Shown one piece after another: positions 34,701-47,062 of a stretch of DNA of 64,000 bases. The stretch is taken from positions 41,259,898 through 41,323,897 of the forward strand of contig CM036617.1 in assembly GCA_020746105.1 (NCBI GenBank). Direction: 5' to 3'. The notes below the pieces were generated by a model that had not been told where the DNA came from, did not search any database, and saw only the letters and a program-made list of their open reading frames with translations. The stretch is from Trogon surrucura (Eukaryota > Chordata > Aves > Trogoniformes > Trogonidae). Each line of letters starts with the position of its first letter. Position 1 is the stretch's first letter. A program made the translations under genes and the position numbers.

Positions 34701-37393
34701 CCTGTATGATCTGTGGTGTCAAGGATATTCATTTTGTGAACAAGAATCAAATATTAAAAGAGATGTAAGAGATATAAGAAATATCATAAAAGGTTCTCCC
34801 TGTACTCTTTTCATCAGACTTCAAAGGGACTTTTCTCAAGCACATTAAGAATATACTATAATTGAAAGGTTGCATTTATGTTGTGATATTAACTGCAAGA
34901 AGCAAGACAACTGAAATATGCACACTGTAAAAAGAGTAGTTCTTGCTTCTTCTGAAGAAAAGTGGTAATTTCAGCAACAGAAGTTTTCCATAAGCTTTTA
35001 AATTTAAAAAGGATAAGAAGCATATCCTATATTTTCTGAAACTATCTGAAATAAGACATAAGAATCAATGTAATACGAATCAATTAAAAGTGACTAAGCC
35101 AGTATGATCTGGGTAAAGATTGAAAATTGGATAAAAAGAATAGTACTGAGCAATGAGAAGGATTTTTCTGCACTGGGCGTGGGTGGAACTAATAATGGAG
35201 TGCCATGGCCAGTTCTTGTATCTGCAATCTGAGAAGAACATGTTAGCTGCAGAAGATTCAAAAAAAGACCAGAGGAACTATTAATAACTTTAAAAGCAAT
35301 GTAAGTAGTTTGAAACACCACTTATGTAATTACTTCAGTTGAACAAAAAAGGTTGAGATATAAGATATATAGAAAATTAAGAAGTGATAACAAAAATAGT
35401 TTAGGGTAGAAGGAAAGAGTAAAATTGCATTTACTGAAATCAATCAATAGCAGAAATAATTAGGTAGACTTTCTATTATTGACATACTTTAACAAGCTTG
35501 GACATTTTTTCTAAAAATGTCTTTTAGTTGAATTACAAAGGAACAAAGAGAAGTCTTCAATTTTTTATTGTATCAAAATATTTCTTTTGTTGCTTTTCAC
35601 ATAGGACTTTTGTTGCTTTTCAAATGCTGATAGTCCATAGCAAACCAGTAGTCATCAGAAAATTAGAATATCTTTTCAAAACTGTCATTTTATTTTCCTT
35701 TTTTTTCCCCTCTGAAGGATATATGCAAAAGATCAAGTGAATATAAAATGTCATTTATTTGTCCTTAAAAAAACCCCAAGAAACCCAAACCCAAATCCAG
35801 AAGTAGATGTGAAGAAAAAATTGATTGTGCAGACTTGTAAACATGTGAAATAGCCTATGAATAATAATCATTGAGTTAAAACCATTGGAACAATCATGTG
35901 GTTTCCTAGGAGACATGCAATAGAAAAAAAGGACTTGAATGAGTTGAGTGATCTTTAGACATTTCACCAATATCTCTGTCTTTTATGTTTGTTTGTATTT
36001 TTTTTCCCTTAGCTATACAGAACAATAATTTTATTTCCATGTGTTGCACATTGTTCAGGGTACTACACAATAAATTTAGAAATTACAAGGTCCCCTAGAA
36101 AAGTTCATTACAAAACTTTATTTTTTTTTAATGAAAAGAAAAATATTGTGAAAATGAACCCCAGAAAGCCAGAATTTCTTAAACTTAATTTAAACAGAAA
36201 ATTACATTTTGTATACTGTGAAAATACTGTATTTGATCTTTCTCTATAGAAAAACAATATGAAGCAATTTGGAAAAGTAATGGGATTTCATTTCAATCCA
36301 ACCATCACTATTAATCTGTATGTTGATACAGATTTATCTGTGAAAAGAGGAACCACCTTAATTGTCTAACTCATTTATGCCAATCCCAGAGAAGATAATG
36401 GGATGATTCATGTAATTAACATCAGTAGAATTTGGCTTATGCGTTAGAAAAATTAATGGGGTTTGGAATACTTAATAAGTACTCAATTATAATGAGTACT
36501 TCAATATCCTTACTCCTCTGTTGGTGTATATCCTTAATACTTTGCTAAAAATTAGTTCATATAAAATGCTTGAGAAGTAAATATTAAACAAATTTTAACA
36601 AGATATTAGAGTTTAAGAACTAGGACACATTTTATGAAAATATATATTACTACAGAAATAAAAGTCGAAATATTTTAAAATATATCATATTTACAGAAAT
36701 TTAATTCTTATTCATTTTATGTCATCTACTGTATCATTTCTTATCCTGTATTTTTGCTTTCAAACCTAAAACTATAATTAATGATGAAAGATTCCTTAAA
36801 GATATATCATTTAACTGTTTTTTCATTCTGAGCTAGATAGAAGAATGTAAATAAATTCTTATTAAATACCTAAGCAATTATTAAGCAATTAAGCAATTAT
36901 TATTATCAATAAATGTCTAAGCATTTATTAGTTTGGTTTTAAAATTTTTTTAGTTCTTAATAAATTTCTTTCATTTCTGTCTCATACACATACTTCCAGT
37001 ATCTATTCACAACAAACCATTTTTGTTGCTCTCCTTGTGCTGGCATTCACATCCCTGCTACTGGTTACTTTCTCCTAAGCCATAGTGTAGCGCTGTATCT
37101 TTGCAGGTTAAATTTTAGATTAAAAAGGAAATCAATGAACTGAAGCTGGGATGTAAGTCAAGTCATTTATCTTTTCAGTTATTTCCTAGTCTTAAAATTC
37201 AGGAGATAAGCATTATGCAAATTAATTTTCATTTTTCTTGGCAACTCAGCCAACTAACTCCTCGTTCTGTTCTTTTTTTTTTTTTTCCCCAAGAAACCCT
37301 TCAAAATTTTGTCCTGCTGAAAAAAAGACGTTTCAAAATCCTTTTTGCAATGTTATGTTTCTCCTTGATCAATATAACCAATCTAGAAAGATA
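31760..37393. other. AT-rich DNA, no recognised element
   Basis: This is the longest stretch in the window without identifiable CR1 or LTR sequence. A local duplication (CTTTTGTTGCTTTTCA at 35584 and 35607) and AT-rich low-complexity sequence (34430-34500, 36590-36960) occur. No RNA or coding gene can be supported. Confidence 0.5.
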
Positions 37394-37440
37394 GAAACAA
37401 AACAAAACAAAACAAAACAAAACAAAACAAAACAAAAAAA
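37394..37440 (+). repeat. (AAAAC)n microsatellite
   Basis: About nine CAAAA units ending in an A run. The frame at 37238-37513 across it (Lys-Gln-Asn-Lys-Thr repeats) is an artefact. Confidence 0.95.
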
Positions 37441-37539
37441 CCTGAACAAACAAAATCTACTGTATGGAGTTAAAACTGTCAGTGTTCCCACAGAAGCTAA
37501 GCAAAACATCTAAAGAAGGTATCGAGTGGATGCAAAATA

Positions 37540-38720
37540 AACTAGTTTAGAAACAGGCTTGTCAGTCACAAGGGAGATCTAGGAAAAGGGACTGCACTGA
37601 TGGTGTAGAGGAGTAATAAAGGAAAAGGTCTTAAGGAGAACAGGTCTGCTCCTTTTGGTGACACTAAACCATTCGCTGGTCTTGGTGGCGACATCAAACT
37701 ATACTCTCAGGGTCTGAGCACGTAAAATAGCATCAGTGAATGAGGTCAGGCACTGGATGGAGATTTTTCCACGCTACTTAATTGTTTCAGGCCATTTCAG
37801 TGAATTCTTTCCCAGTTAGTGACTGGGCACAGCTTAGAACACAGTTACAAGGCAACAAGATGACCCTGCAACAAGACTAATCGTCTCTACATGGTCCTCT
37901 AATATTAATGCCAGAATGCTTTGAACTTTCACATGCTCTCACGTGCTCTGAAGTCATACCCTGAGACACGCAATATATACTCTTTTCATTGGAAGCACCG
38001 CTCAACACGTACAACCAAATCCTAGCATGTCAGACATTCTGACCTGAAAAACTTTAAAATGAATAGTTATGACTGGGTACATGTTGTCTGAACCATTACA
38101 GTCTGACAACATATTATAAAGCATAGCTTTACTGAACCAGTAAGAAAAAAGAGAAATGACATGTCCATACAACAACTCACCTGATCACTGATAGCAAATA
38201 CAGGATGATAAGCAAATCTATGGCAGAGCACCAGGGACACAGTATCCTGGTAGTCTGGCAGCAAGAGCCAAATATGCAAAAACTTTTTGAATGCAGGTAA
38301 GAGGTGTGCTGCTCCTTGGCTCCATCAGTGCAATGTGAGAGACTCACACCTTACATAGATAGTGTGGGTGGCATCCTGACCATGCTGCCGGTATTGGTAA
38401 AGGGTCAAGGAGTCAAGAGGCAGGGTGTTGGGAATCTGTCTATGACAACGATCTTGATCAATGGGCAGGATATTAGGAGGCAGGGTGTTGGTACTCTATG
38501 AACTGAACTTTAACTGGCATCAATATATAGTATGGATGTATCCCATCAGCTACAAAAGGCCTGAGCTCTGCTTAGCTTCAACTTGAGTTTACCTGTGCGA
38601 CTTATGTCCAGAGCCAAGGACTAGTCCCTGCCTTTCTTTTATTTAGCAATATAAAATACAGGCATAACAGATCATAGCCCTAGCCTCAGCTTTGAACTTT
38701 ATCTCGGTAATCAAGGTAGA
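37540..38720. other. Unrecognised GC-richer block, possible repeat
   Basis: Base composition differs from the AT-rich flanks, and the block contains CpG-bearing patches. I see no CR1 or LTR landmark and no termini. It includes the 60-bp tandem duplication described separately. A decayed LTR or unknown repeat is possible. Confidence 0.3.
38381..38500 (+). repeat. Two-copy 60-bp imperfect tandem repeat
   Basis: GAGGCAGGGTGTTGG occurs at 38417 and exactly 60 bp later at 38477, and the preceding bases are also similar (GGTATTGGTAAAGGG versus GATCTTGATCAATGGG). Because 60 is a multiple of three, the + strand frame at 38304-38501 shows a 20-residue repeat (VKGQGVKRQGVG, INGQDIRRQGVG). I do not regard this as evidence of coding. 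Confidence 0.75.
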
Positions 38721-39336
38721 AATTTTACCCTCAGTTTGTTTAACTCAAGTATTGCCAAACTGATTGAGTTATGGTCATGTGCTACTAGCTACATCTATCT
38801 TAATTTCTTCACCTAGAGATTTTCTATTAATAATTAAATATTAATTGTATGTAAGAAAAAATATTTCGTATACCCAAGAAAAAAATTGTAAATGCCAAAG
38901 GTAGAATTCTGAATAATGATTCAGAATTTTGTGGGCATGACAACCAACTCTTGTCTCCTTTCACAGGATTCTTTCATTTGCTATAAGTGAGAATTAAACT
39001 TCTAAATCATATAGGTAGCTTATGAAAAAATGTAACATCCAACAAGCTGCCTTAGACCAATATGATGATTAACCTTGTGGTAGCTACTTGTATATTTGAA
39101 AGTTATATTGAAAATAACACCAGAAAAAAAGAAATGACAAACATCTTCATTAAAAGCTGAAGAGAATCTTTTATTCTTATCTGAATATTGCTGACAGCAT
39201 GAGCTATAGAGAAAATAAGAACTGTGTTGTAGGTGGCATTTATTATTTTATTTTCATTTTTCATTGAATAGTTTATAATAAGTTTCCACCTCAAGTAGTT
39301 TGACCAAAAAGAATTATCTGGATCTGAGAATCATTT
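38721..39336. other. AT-rich DNA, nothing recognised
   Basis: No feature is seen up to the CR1 tail. Confidence 0.5.
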
Positions 39337-41768
39337 CACAGAATCACAGAATCACAGAATGCTAGGGGTTGGAAGGGACCTCAAAAGATCAACTAGTCCA
39401 ACGCCCTGCCAGAACAGGAACACCTACAGTAGATCGCACAGGAATGCACCCAGGCAGGTTTTAAATGTCTCCAGAGAAGGAGACTCCACAACCTCTCTGG
39501 GCAGCCTGTTCCAGTGCTCTGTTATCCTCACAGTGAAAAAGTTTTTCCTAATGTTTTTGTGGAACCTCCTATGTTCCAGCTTGTACCCGTTGCCCCTTGT
39601 CCTATCATTGGACATCACTGAAAAGAACCTGGCTCTGTCTTCCTGACACTCCCTCTTGCCATATTTATAGACATTTATGAAGTCACCCCTCAGCCTCCTC
39701 TTCTCCAAGATAAAGAGACCCAGCTCCTTCAGCCTTTCCTCGTAAGGGAGATGTTCCACTGCCTTCATCATCTTCGTGGCTCTGCCATGGACTCTCTCCA
39801 GCAGTTCCCTGTCTCTCTTTAGCTGAGGGGCCCAGAACTGGACACAATATTCCAGATGTGGTGTCACCAGGGCAGAGTAGAGAGGAAGGAGGACCTCTCT
39901 CGACCTTCTTGCTACTCCCCTTCTAATACACCCCAGGATGCCATTGACCTTCTTGGCCACGAGGGCACATTGCTGGCTCATGGGCATCCTGCTGTCCACT
40001 AGAACTCCCAGGTCCCTTTCTCCTACACTTCTCTCCAGCCGGTCAGTCCCCAATCTATATTGGCACATGGGGTTATTCTTTCCCAAGTGCAAAACTCTAC
40101 ACTTGCCCTTGTTGAACTTCATAAGATTTCTCCCCACCTGTCTAGGTCTCTCTGAAAGGTTGCACAGCCTTCTGGTGTGTCAATCACTCCTCCCAGTCTT
40201 GTGTCATCAGCAAACTTTCTGACAGTGCTCTCTAATCCCCTGTCCGGGTCACTGATGAATATATTGAAAAGGACTTGCCCCAGCACTGACCCCTGAGGGA
40301 CCCCACTAGACACAACTAGACTCTGCCCCATTGACTACAACTCTCTGACTTCTTCCCTTCAACCAGTTAGCAACCCATCTCACTGCTTGGTCATCCAGAC
40401 CACATTTCCTCAGTTTACCCATGAGGATGCTGTGGGAGACGGTGTCAAATGATTTACTGATATACAGATAAACCACGTCCACTGCCTGGCCACCATCCAT
40501 CCACCTGGTTAAGTCTTTGTAAAAGGCTATCAGGTTGGTCAAACATGACTTCCCCTTGGCAAAGCCATGCTGACTGCTCCTAACAACCTTCTTATCCTTG
40601 ATATGCCTAGAGACAACGTCAAGGATAAGATGTTCCATCACCTTTCCAGGGATGGAGGTGAGGCTGACTGATCTGTAGTTACCCGGGTCATCCTTCCTGC
40701 CCTTCTTATAGACTGGAGTGACATTCGCTTTCCTCCAGTCTTCAGGCACCTCACCTGTTACCCATGACTTACCAAAGATGATGGAGAGTGGCCTAGCAAT
40801 GACTCCCGCCAGCTCCCTCAGCACCCGTGGGTGCATCCCATCAGGGCCCATGGATTTATGGATGTTCAACTGTTCAAACTGATCCCTAACCCAGTCCTCA
40901 TCAACCAGGGCAAACTTCTCCTTTATCCTTACTTCCTTTGGGGTCTCAGGGGACTGAGGCTCCTGAGGACAGTCTCCAACAGTGTATACAGAGGCAAAGA
41001 AGGCATTCAGTAACTCTGCCTTCTTTCTGTCCTTTGTCTCCAGGGCACCCACCTCATTCACCAGAGGGCTTACATTGCCTCTAGTGTTAGTTTTGTCGGC
41101 AATGTATTAGAAGAAGCCCTTTCTATTGTCCTTGACCTCCCTTGCAAGTCTTAATTCCAAGGAGGCCTTAGCTTTTCTGATTGCCTCCCTACATTCTCTG
41201 ACAGTAGTCCTATACTCCACCCAAGTGGCCAGCCTTCCCTTCCACAATTTATATACCCTCCCATTCGACCTGAGTCTGTCCAGCAAATCCCTGGTTAACC
41301 ATGCAGGTCTCCTGGATCTCCTTCTTTATTTCCTACCTGTTGGGCTGCACTGATCCTGAGCCTGGAAGAAGTGCTCCTTGAATACTGACCAACTCTCTTG
41401 GGCCCTTTTACCTTCCAGTTCCCTGTCCCATGGGGTATTCCCTAGTAATTGCTTGAAGAAGCCAAAATTGGCCCTGCTGGAGTTCAGTGCTGTGATCCTG
41501 CTTGGTATTTTATTTCTACTGCATGGAATCCTGAACTCCATCATCTCATGGTCGCTGCAGCCAAGATTGCCCTCAACCTTCACTGCTTCAACCAGACCTT
41601 CCTTGTCGGTGAACACAAGGTGCAGCAGTGCTTCTCTCCTGGTTGGCTCATTCACCATTTGCATCAAAAAGTTATCATCAATGCACTGGAGGAACCTCCT
41701 GGACTGAGGATGGCTGGCTGTGTAGGCTTTCCAGAAAATATCTGGATAGTTAAGGTAACTAAGTTAAA
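39337..41768 (-). mobile_element. Long CR1 LINE copy, broken
   Basis: It runs from a CACAGAATCACAGAATCAC tail to a 5' truncation inside the endonuclease region near 41768. It is the most 5'-complete CR1 in the window, the same general subfamily as the nested copy but clearly older. Left and right flanks show no obvious target duplication. Confidence 0.95.
39424..41768 (-). pseudogene. CR1 ORF2 with partial endonuclease, inactivated
   Basis: Reading from the right on the - strand: the end of the endonuclease (a YPDIFW-like segment, then RRFLQCIDDNF, MMQMVNEPTR, LVFTDKEGLV, LGCSDHEMMEFRI), the linker ([15 protein letters not shown]) with a TAA near 41335 and another stop near 41107, then [26 protein letters not shown], the polymerase ([35 protein letters not shown]) with catalytic motif YLYISKSFD (usual YLDFSKAFD), a frameshift near 40320, [14 protein letters not shown] and KFADDTRL, another frameshift near 40130, then the C-terminal region to TAG near 39424. 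Loss of the first catalytic Asp plus stops and frameshifts make it dead. Confidence 0.9.
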
Positions 41769-41904
41769 CCAGCTCTTCTGAAAATCTGTCACAGTATATC
41801 AGTTACACCATCTGCACAAACATAGTTAGTCATTATCAACATGTTTGTCTTACAGTAAGAATGAAAGATAGATAAGAACAATGACTCTGAATGCATTAAT
41901 TAAG

Positions 41905-42500
41905 CCTGGAAGAGAAAGATTTAGGCATACTGATGGATGAAAACCTGAATACGAGCCAACAATGTGTGCTCCCAGTCCAGAAAGACAATTGCATCCTGGG
42001 ATGTGGCCAGAAGGTCAAGGGAGGTGATTTTGTTCCTCTGCTCTGCTCTCGCAAGACTCCACCTGGAGTACTGTGTTCAGCTTTCGGGCCCCCAAAATAA
42101 GAAGGACGTGGACCTGTTGGAGACAGTTGGGGCTGTTCAATCTGGAGAAGAGAAAGCTCCAGGGAAAACTTACAGTAGCCTTCTACTGCTTAAAGAGGAA
42201 CTACAGGAAAGAAGCAGATGGACTCTATGAGAGAGTATAGTGATTGTATGAAGGCTAATGGTTTCAAAGTGAAAGAAAGTAGATTTAGGTTAGATATTAA
42301 GAAGAGTGAGGGTGATGAGACACTGAAACAGGTAGCTCAGAGAAGTTGTGGATGCCCACTGCCTGGAAGTGTTGAAAATCAGGTTGCATGGGGCTTTGAG
42401 CAACCTGGCCAAGTGGAAGTTGTCCCTCTCCCTGATAGAGGAATTAGAGTAGATGATCTTTAATGTCTTTTCAAACACAAAGCATTCTACAATTACATGA
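41905..42500 (+). mobile_element. CR1 LINE 3' part, inverted to its neighbour
   Basis: + strand CR1 C-terminal and 3' UTR sequence: GATTTAGGCATACTGATGG (LGVLMD region), CACCTGGAGTACTGTGTTCAG (HLEYCVQ), FKVKESRFRLDIKK in the frame 42218-42463, then GTAGCTCAGAGAAGTTGTGG and GATGATCTTTAATGTC. An internal deletion removes the segment around the HRATR block. 5'-truncated and non-coding. Confidence 0.88.
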
Positions 42501-43654
42501 ATAAAGAATCTGCAGAACAGGGTAGAAGTCTGGATTGGAAAAGCTAGTGCATGTTAACACAGACCTAGCTATTGACAATTGAAGAAATAACAGAAATCAG
42601 CCCAACTGCCTCTTAGTGGCTTCTCACTATATATAGTTAAGGTGTGGATCTCCTTGTCACAAGGCACCGCAGTTATTAAAAATTTATTGGTGAAATAATT
42701 CCCCTGATGGCCATTAAAAGTAAAAATATAACTTCAGGCTCTGGAATTTGTAGATTGCTGGAGGCTAGCAGAATAGTCTGGGAAAATATCACTGCACTTG
42801 GGCCCTATTACTATGCTGTTTCAAAGTAATTTTCTTTGAGATACTGCTGAAGACAGAATGCTGGACTGATGGTCCTCCAGGTTGACATGCTGCATAGCTT
42901 GGTCATTTATCTGTTCGTTTGCAATTCCTGTTGTTTTTTTAAGTAGCTGAATTGTCTGTAGAAACAAGAAGCTTTCTGACAACGTATGGTCTGTGGATTC
43001 TGAAGTATCAAGATGGAATAAAGTTACACTCCACCTTCCATTGGAGGATAATAATTCCTTCCTTTTGAAGATTTTTTTCAGTCTAGCCTTCTGCTCATAA
43101 AAATTCTTGTATATTACAGTAATAGACTATATTAATTCACAAAGGTTTGTTTGGTTTTAATCTCAGAAAGGCAGATATATTGTTGCTAAAATCAGTGACA
43201 CAGCAGTGTTAAACAGCAACAGTGTGTGTCAGTATGACAACAGGAAGAGAGTGATTTTAGTTTTAGACCAAAAAGCTATCAAAAGTTGAGTAGATCAACT
43301 GTAGGTATAAATGTTTCTGTCTGCATTTGAGTGTTGGTGTCTCCTTGAGTTAGCCATACCAGCACATGGGAAGTGCATATACTTGGTTTAGTTCGCCCAA
43401 CATAGAGTATAAAAATTACACAGCAGCTAAGGGAATTTCAAAAAGAACAATGGGCTTAAGGTGGTTTCAACCCATGTATTCCTTTCAGACAAGTGGGAAT
43501 GCCCAGCATCATGACAGTAAGCATATCTTGGAGACCAGTAATGGGAATCCAATTAGTATTGTGATTGAACTGTGTCTTACAGTTGCTGTATTGTACAAAG
43601 TGTAACATGTATTTGCTTGTGACATGCAGTATCACTCTGGTAAATCAAAAATCC
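42501..43654. other. AT-rich DNA, nothing recognised
   Basis: No feature is seen. The 79-codon frame at 43366-43605 has no known motif. Confidence 0.5.
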
Positions 43655-44013
43655 TGTGCATCCCAGAGTCCTGAGGGAATTGGCTGATGTAGTTGCCAAG
43701 CCACTCTCCATGACATTTGAAAAACCATGGCAGTCAGGTCAAGTCCCTGGTGACTGGAAGAAAGGAAACAGTACACTCATCTTCAAAAAGAATAGAAAGG
43801 AAGACCCTTGGAACTACCTACCTGTCTGCCTTACCTCTGTGCCTGGGAAGATCATGGAACAGATCCTCCTAGAGGCTCTGCCAGGGCACATGGAGGACAG
43901 TGAGGTGGTTCAAGACAGCTATTACAACTTCACCAAAGGCAAGTCCTGCTTGATCGACCTTGTGGCTTTCTCTAATGGAGTGACTACATCAGTGGACAAA
44001 GAGCAATGGATGT
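43655..44013 (+). mobile_element. CR1 LINE, part left of an LTR insertion
   Basis: The frame 43656-44126 gives [49 protein letters not shown] and [14 protein letters not shown], the first polymerase blocks of CR1 ORF2. It is cut at the point where VIYLDFCKAFDTV is expected (GCAATGGATGT) by an LTR, and resumes at 44946. Confidence 0.9.
44008..44013. repeat. Probable target duplication of the LTR, left copy
   Basis: GGATGT here and at 44946-44951 bracket the LTR, and CR1 reading is continuous if one copy is removed. Confidence 0.6.
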
Positions 44014-44945
44014 CTGTAGGAAACAGATGCGTGAATGTTTGCCTTAAACATTTCTTGTCACTTTTACAAACCCCTAACTTGGTCAAAACCAAGACCAGTT
44101 TTTGGTCCTATGTGGCAAACTGGTAAGTGCCAAATGGAATGTAGTAGAGGGGTTCTCTACTACAGGGCCTGAAAGAGCTCTGGTGCCAAATATATGCATG
44201 AGATCAGGAATCCTGGGGAGGCAGGATGACCTTGTCTTGTAGCATATCTCCCAAGGAGATTGGGCAATCACACAGGCTAATGAAGATTGTTGAAAACAAT
44301 GAAGTGCCTTGATCCCCTACCTTGATCCCCATCCTGCAGAAAAGTGTGTATAAATGCGGAACATTAGATACAAGAAGTTGTTGAAGCAGGAGACAGAAAA
44401 GAGCAGACGGAAGAAGAGAAGAAGCATGTAGACTGAGACAAAGACACCAAGAAGAAAAGTGCAGGAGAAAAAGAAAAGATGATGGCATCCTTGAACCCTC
44501 TTTGGGGGGACCAATGTAGGAACCCTGATCAGTGATCTCTGTCTTTTCCCTCCATCTCTCCCCTCTTCCCTGCTCCTTCCTTTCCCTTTTCCCTTTCTCA
44601 CTAAGTAATGCAAGGCCTGTCATACTGTTTGCTTAGTTTATACTTAGTTTCTGTTTTGTAATCAAAAGTATAATACTGCCTGTTAGTTGTTATATGTCCT
44701 TTTTCCTTGCTATCATTAAGTAACATGCAGCTTGCTGTAGTTTGTTGTATGCCTAGTCTTTTCCTGGTTATCAACTCATGATATATTGCCTGCCCTAATG
44801 TGTCTTGTAACTAAAACCGATTATCGTGAGTCTGATCTATATGTTGTGACAAATTAATAAATGGTTGTGTATGGGCCTTGAGACTTGTTTCACCGTTGTC
44901 CACTCTGTTGGGGTATTACAAATCTAAGTCACTTGTCCCTGAGTG
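44014..44945 (+). mobile_element. Solo LTR inserted in CR1
   Basis: About 0.93 kb of non-CR1 sequence with LTR layout on the + strand: start near TGTAGGAAACAGATGCG (44015), TATAAA at 44349-44354, a purine-rich then pyrimidine-rich stretch, AATAAA at 44856-44861, and GGGTATTACA (44911-44920) as a likely CA terminus. The GGATGT direct repeats lie a little further out on the right (25 bp beyond that CA), so the exact 3' end is unsettled. A 6-bp duplication would fit an ERVK-like element; this is inference. No gag, pol or env. Frames at 44083-44623 are not genes. Confidence 0.7.
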
Positions 44946-45850
44946 GGATGTGACTATCTGAACTTCTGCACGGCCTTTGACACAGTTCCCCACAACCTTC
45001 CTCTCTCTAAATTGAAGAGGTATGAACTTGATGATAGACGAACTTGAGGTATGAGCTTGATCTGATAGATGGATAAAGAATTGGTTGGATGGTCACACCC
45101 AGAGTGTTATGGTCAATGGCTTGGTGTCCAGATTGAAGCAGGTGACAAGTGACCCTCGGGGGTCTGTGATAGGGAGCAGCCCTGTGGAAAAGGACTTGGG
45201 GGTGTTGGCGGATGAAAAACTGGACATGAGACATAGATGCAAACTTGCATCCCAGAAGGCCAATTGCATCCTGGGGATGCATCAAAAGAAGTGTGGCCAG
45301 TGGATCAAGAAAGGTGGTTCTGTCCCTCTGCTCTGCTCTTGTAAGATCACACACAGAGTACTGTGTCCAGCTGCGGAGCCCTCAACACAAGAAGAATGTG
45401 GATCTGTTGGAACAGATCTAGAGGAAGGACACAGAAATGATAACATGGCTGGACTACCTTCCCTACAAGGAGAGGCTGAGAGAGTTGAGGTTGTTCAACC
45501 TGGAGAAGAGAAGGCTCCAGGGAGACCTAATAGTGGCCTTCCAGTACCTGAAGGGGTCCCACAGGACTGTTTACAAGGATGTGTAGTGACAGGACAAGTG
45601 GCAATGGTTTTATACCAGAGAAGTGTAGATTTAGATTAGATGTTAGGAAGAAAGTCCTTACTGTGAAGGTGGTGAAATAGAGGAAAAAGTTCTCCAGAGA
45701 TCTCTTCCATCTGTGGAGGAACTCAAGGTCAGGCTTGAGGAGGCTCTGAGGAAACTGATCGAGTTGCAGATGTCCATGCTCACTGCAGAGGTCATTGGAT
45801 TAGATGATCTTTATCTGTCCCTTCCAGTCCAAGGCATCCTATGATTTAAA
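44946..45850 (+). mobile_element. CR1 LINE, part right of the LTR insertion
   Basis: It resumes with GGATGTGACTATCTGAACTTCTGC (LDFCKAFDTV region), then RTDG-like WLDGHTQSVMVNG, a deletion that removes the SVLGP-to-FADD core (SDPRGSVIGSSPVEKDLGVL), then KANCILG, GGCCTTCCAGTACCTG, and a 3' UTR ending AGGCATCCTATGATTT. The fusion across the deletion makes it non-functional. Confidence 0.9.
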
Positions 45851-46924
45851 AAAAGATAAATTAATTTGGTTTAAGCAGTACACCTTCCATATATTAATAA
45901 TCTAAAAGAACCTGTTTCAGAGATGTTGTACTCTGACATTTTTCCTGAGGTCTGTTATTAAGTTTTCCAATGAACAGCATTCCTAGAAAATTGCTTTCCT
46001 AGTGCATAATAATCAGTAATAAAAAACCAATAAAAATCACATGTATATATCTATGTAGATATAAGAACACATGTATGCATACACACATTTAAATATACAC
46101 AGTGTTTTTGTGCAATATGTAGTGTAGAGAAGATAAACTAACAGGGACATCTCTGCAGGAAGACTCTGGACTTCTGACTTGCTCAGAGTCTCTGGGCAAA
46201 AAAATCAGTATCTATACTTGGTGTCTTGTTTACTGTCATTTCTGTTCATAACGCTTCTCTACCTAATCATGGCGCCGTAAAGAAAAGCTGATGAGTGATT
46301 ATGAGATAATGAGATACTGTGAGAGCATCATCCAAGTAATGGCATTAATATTAACTTTTAATTTGGCATATTGACATTAAGAGACTAAGTCTACTTTGCA
46401 AAATTGGCTGAAAGTTTACAGAGTAAAATCAGTATTACCTTTTTAATGAAAAATGGTGATTGCAAACGCAGTATTTTTCCAATACTTTGTCACTTGCATA
46501 ATATTTGTTTGGGTTAGTTGTTTTTTGGTGGGTTTTTAAATTTTTTTTTTTAGAATAACAATATAAAAATTCCTTCAGACCACTATGTTCAACAACTGTT
46601 TCATTTAACAAAATATGTCCATCATTAGTAAATTGGTTGACAAACCAATTATCTGTACTTTTTTAAACTGAACTACATTTACTCTTTCTTGTCTCAATTA
46701 CAAAAAAAAAGTCTAAAAGCTTTTGATTCTAGTTGAGTATTTACCATTGTTTACTACGGCTTCCAATTTAATGCTAATTTGAATACTGTTTTCACTACCA
46801 TTTTCCAAGCTCTCTATAGGGTACTCTCTGTAAAACTACATCTCTCATTAAGATATTTTTTATCACCACAGTGTTGCAAAGCAGCTTTGACACTTAAGCA
46901 AAGACTTCCAGGGATATAGAGCTG
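45851..46924. other. AT-rich DNA, nothing recognised
   Basis: No feature is seen; short ATGTATATAT stretches occur near 46040-46100. Confidence 0.5.
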
Positions 46925-47062
46925 TTGGAGAATTTTGTTTGGAAGGGACATCTGTACATCCTGTAGTTCAACCCCTGCTCAGAGCAGGGTCAACTAGAAC
47001 TAGTTGCTTGGGGCTGTGTCTGGTTAGGTTTTGAGTGTCACCAAGGATGAACTCCGGAATGT
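46925..47062 (-). mobile_element. Old CR1 LINE 3' end
   Basis: Reverse-complement 3' UTR remnants: TTTGGAAGGGACATCTGTAC, GTAGTTCAACCCCTGCTCAG, GCAGGGTCAACTAGAAC, TTGCTTGGGGCTGTGTC. The octamer tail is lost. Confidence 0.75.

Noticed and set aside
38285..38310. GCAGGTAAGAGG as a splice donor of an unknown exon
   Set aside because: A match to the donor consensus alone is common by chance, and no coding exon or acceptor supports it.
44083..44623. Open frames of 139 and 98 codons on the - strand
   Set aside because: They lie antisense within the solo LTR that splits a CR1 and have no motifs.
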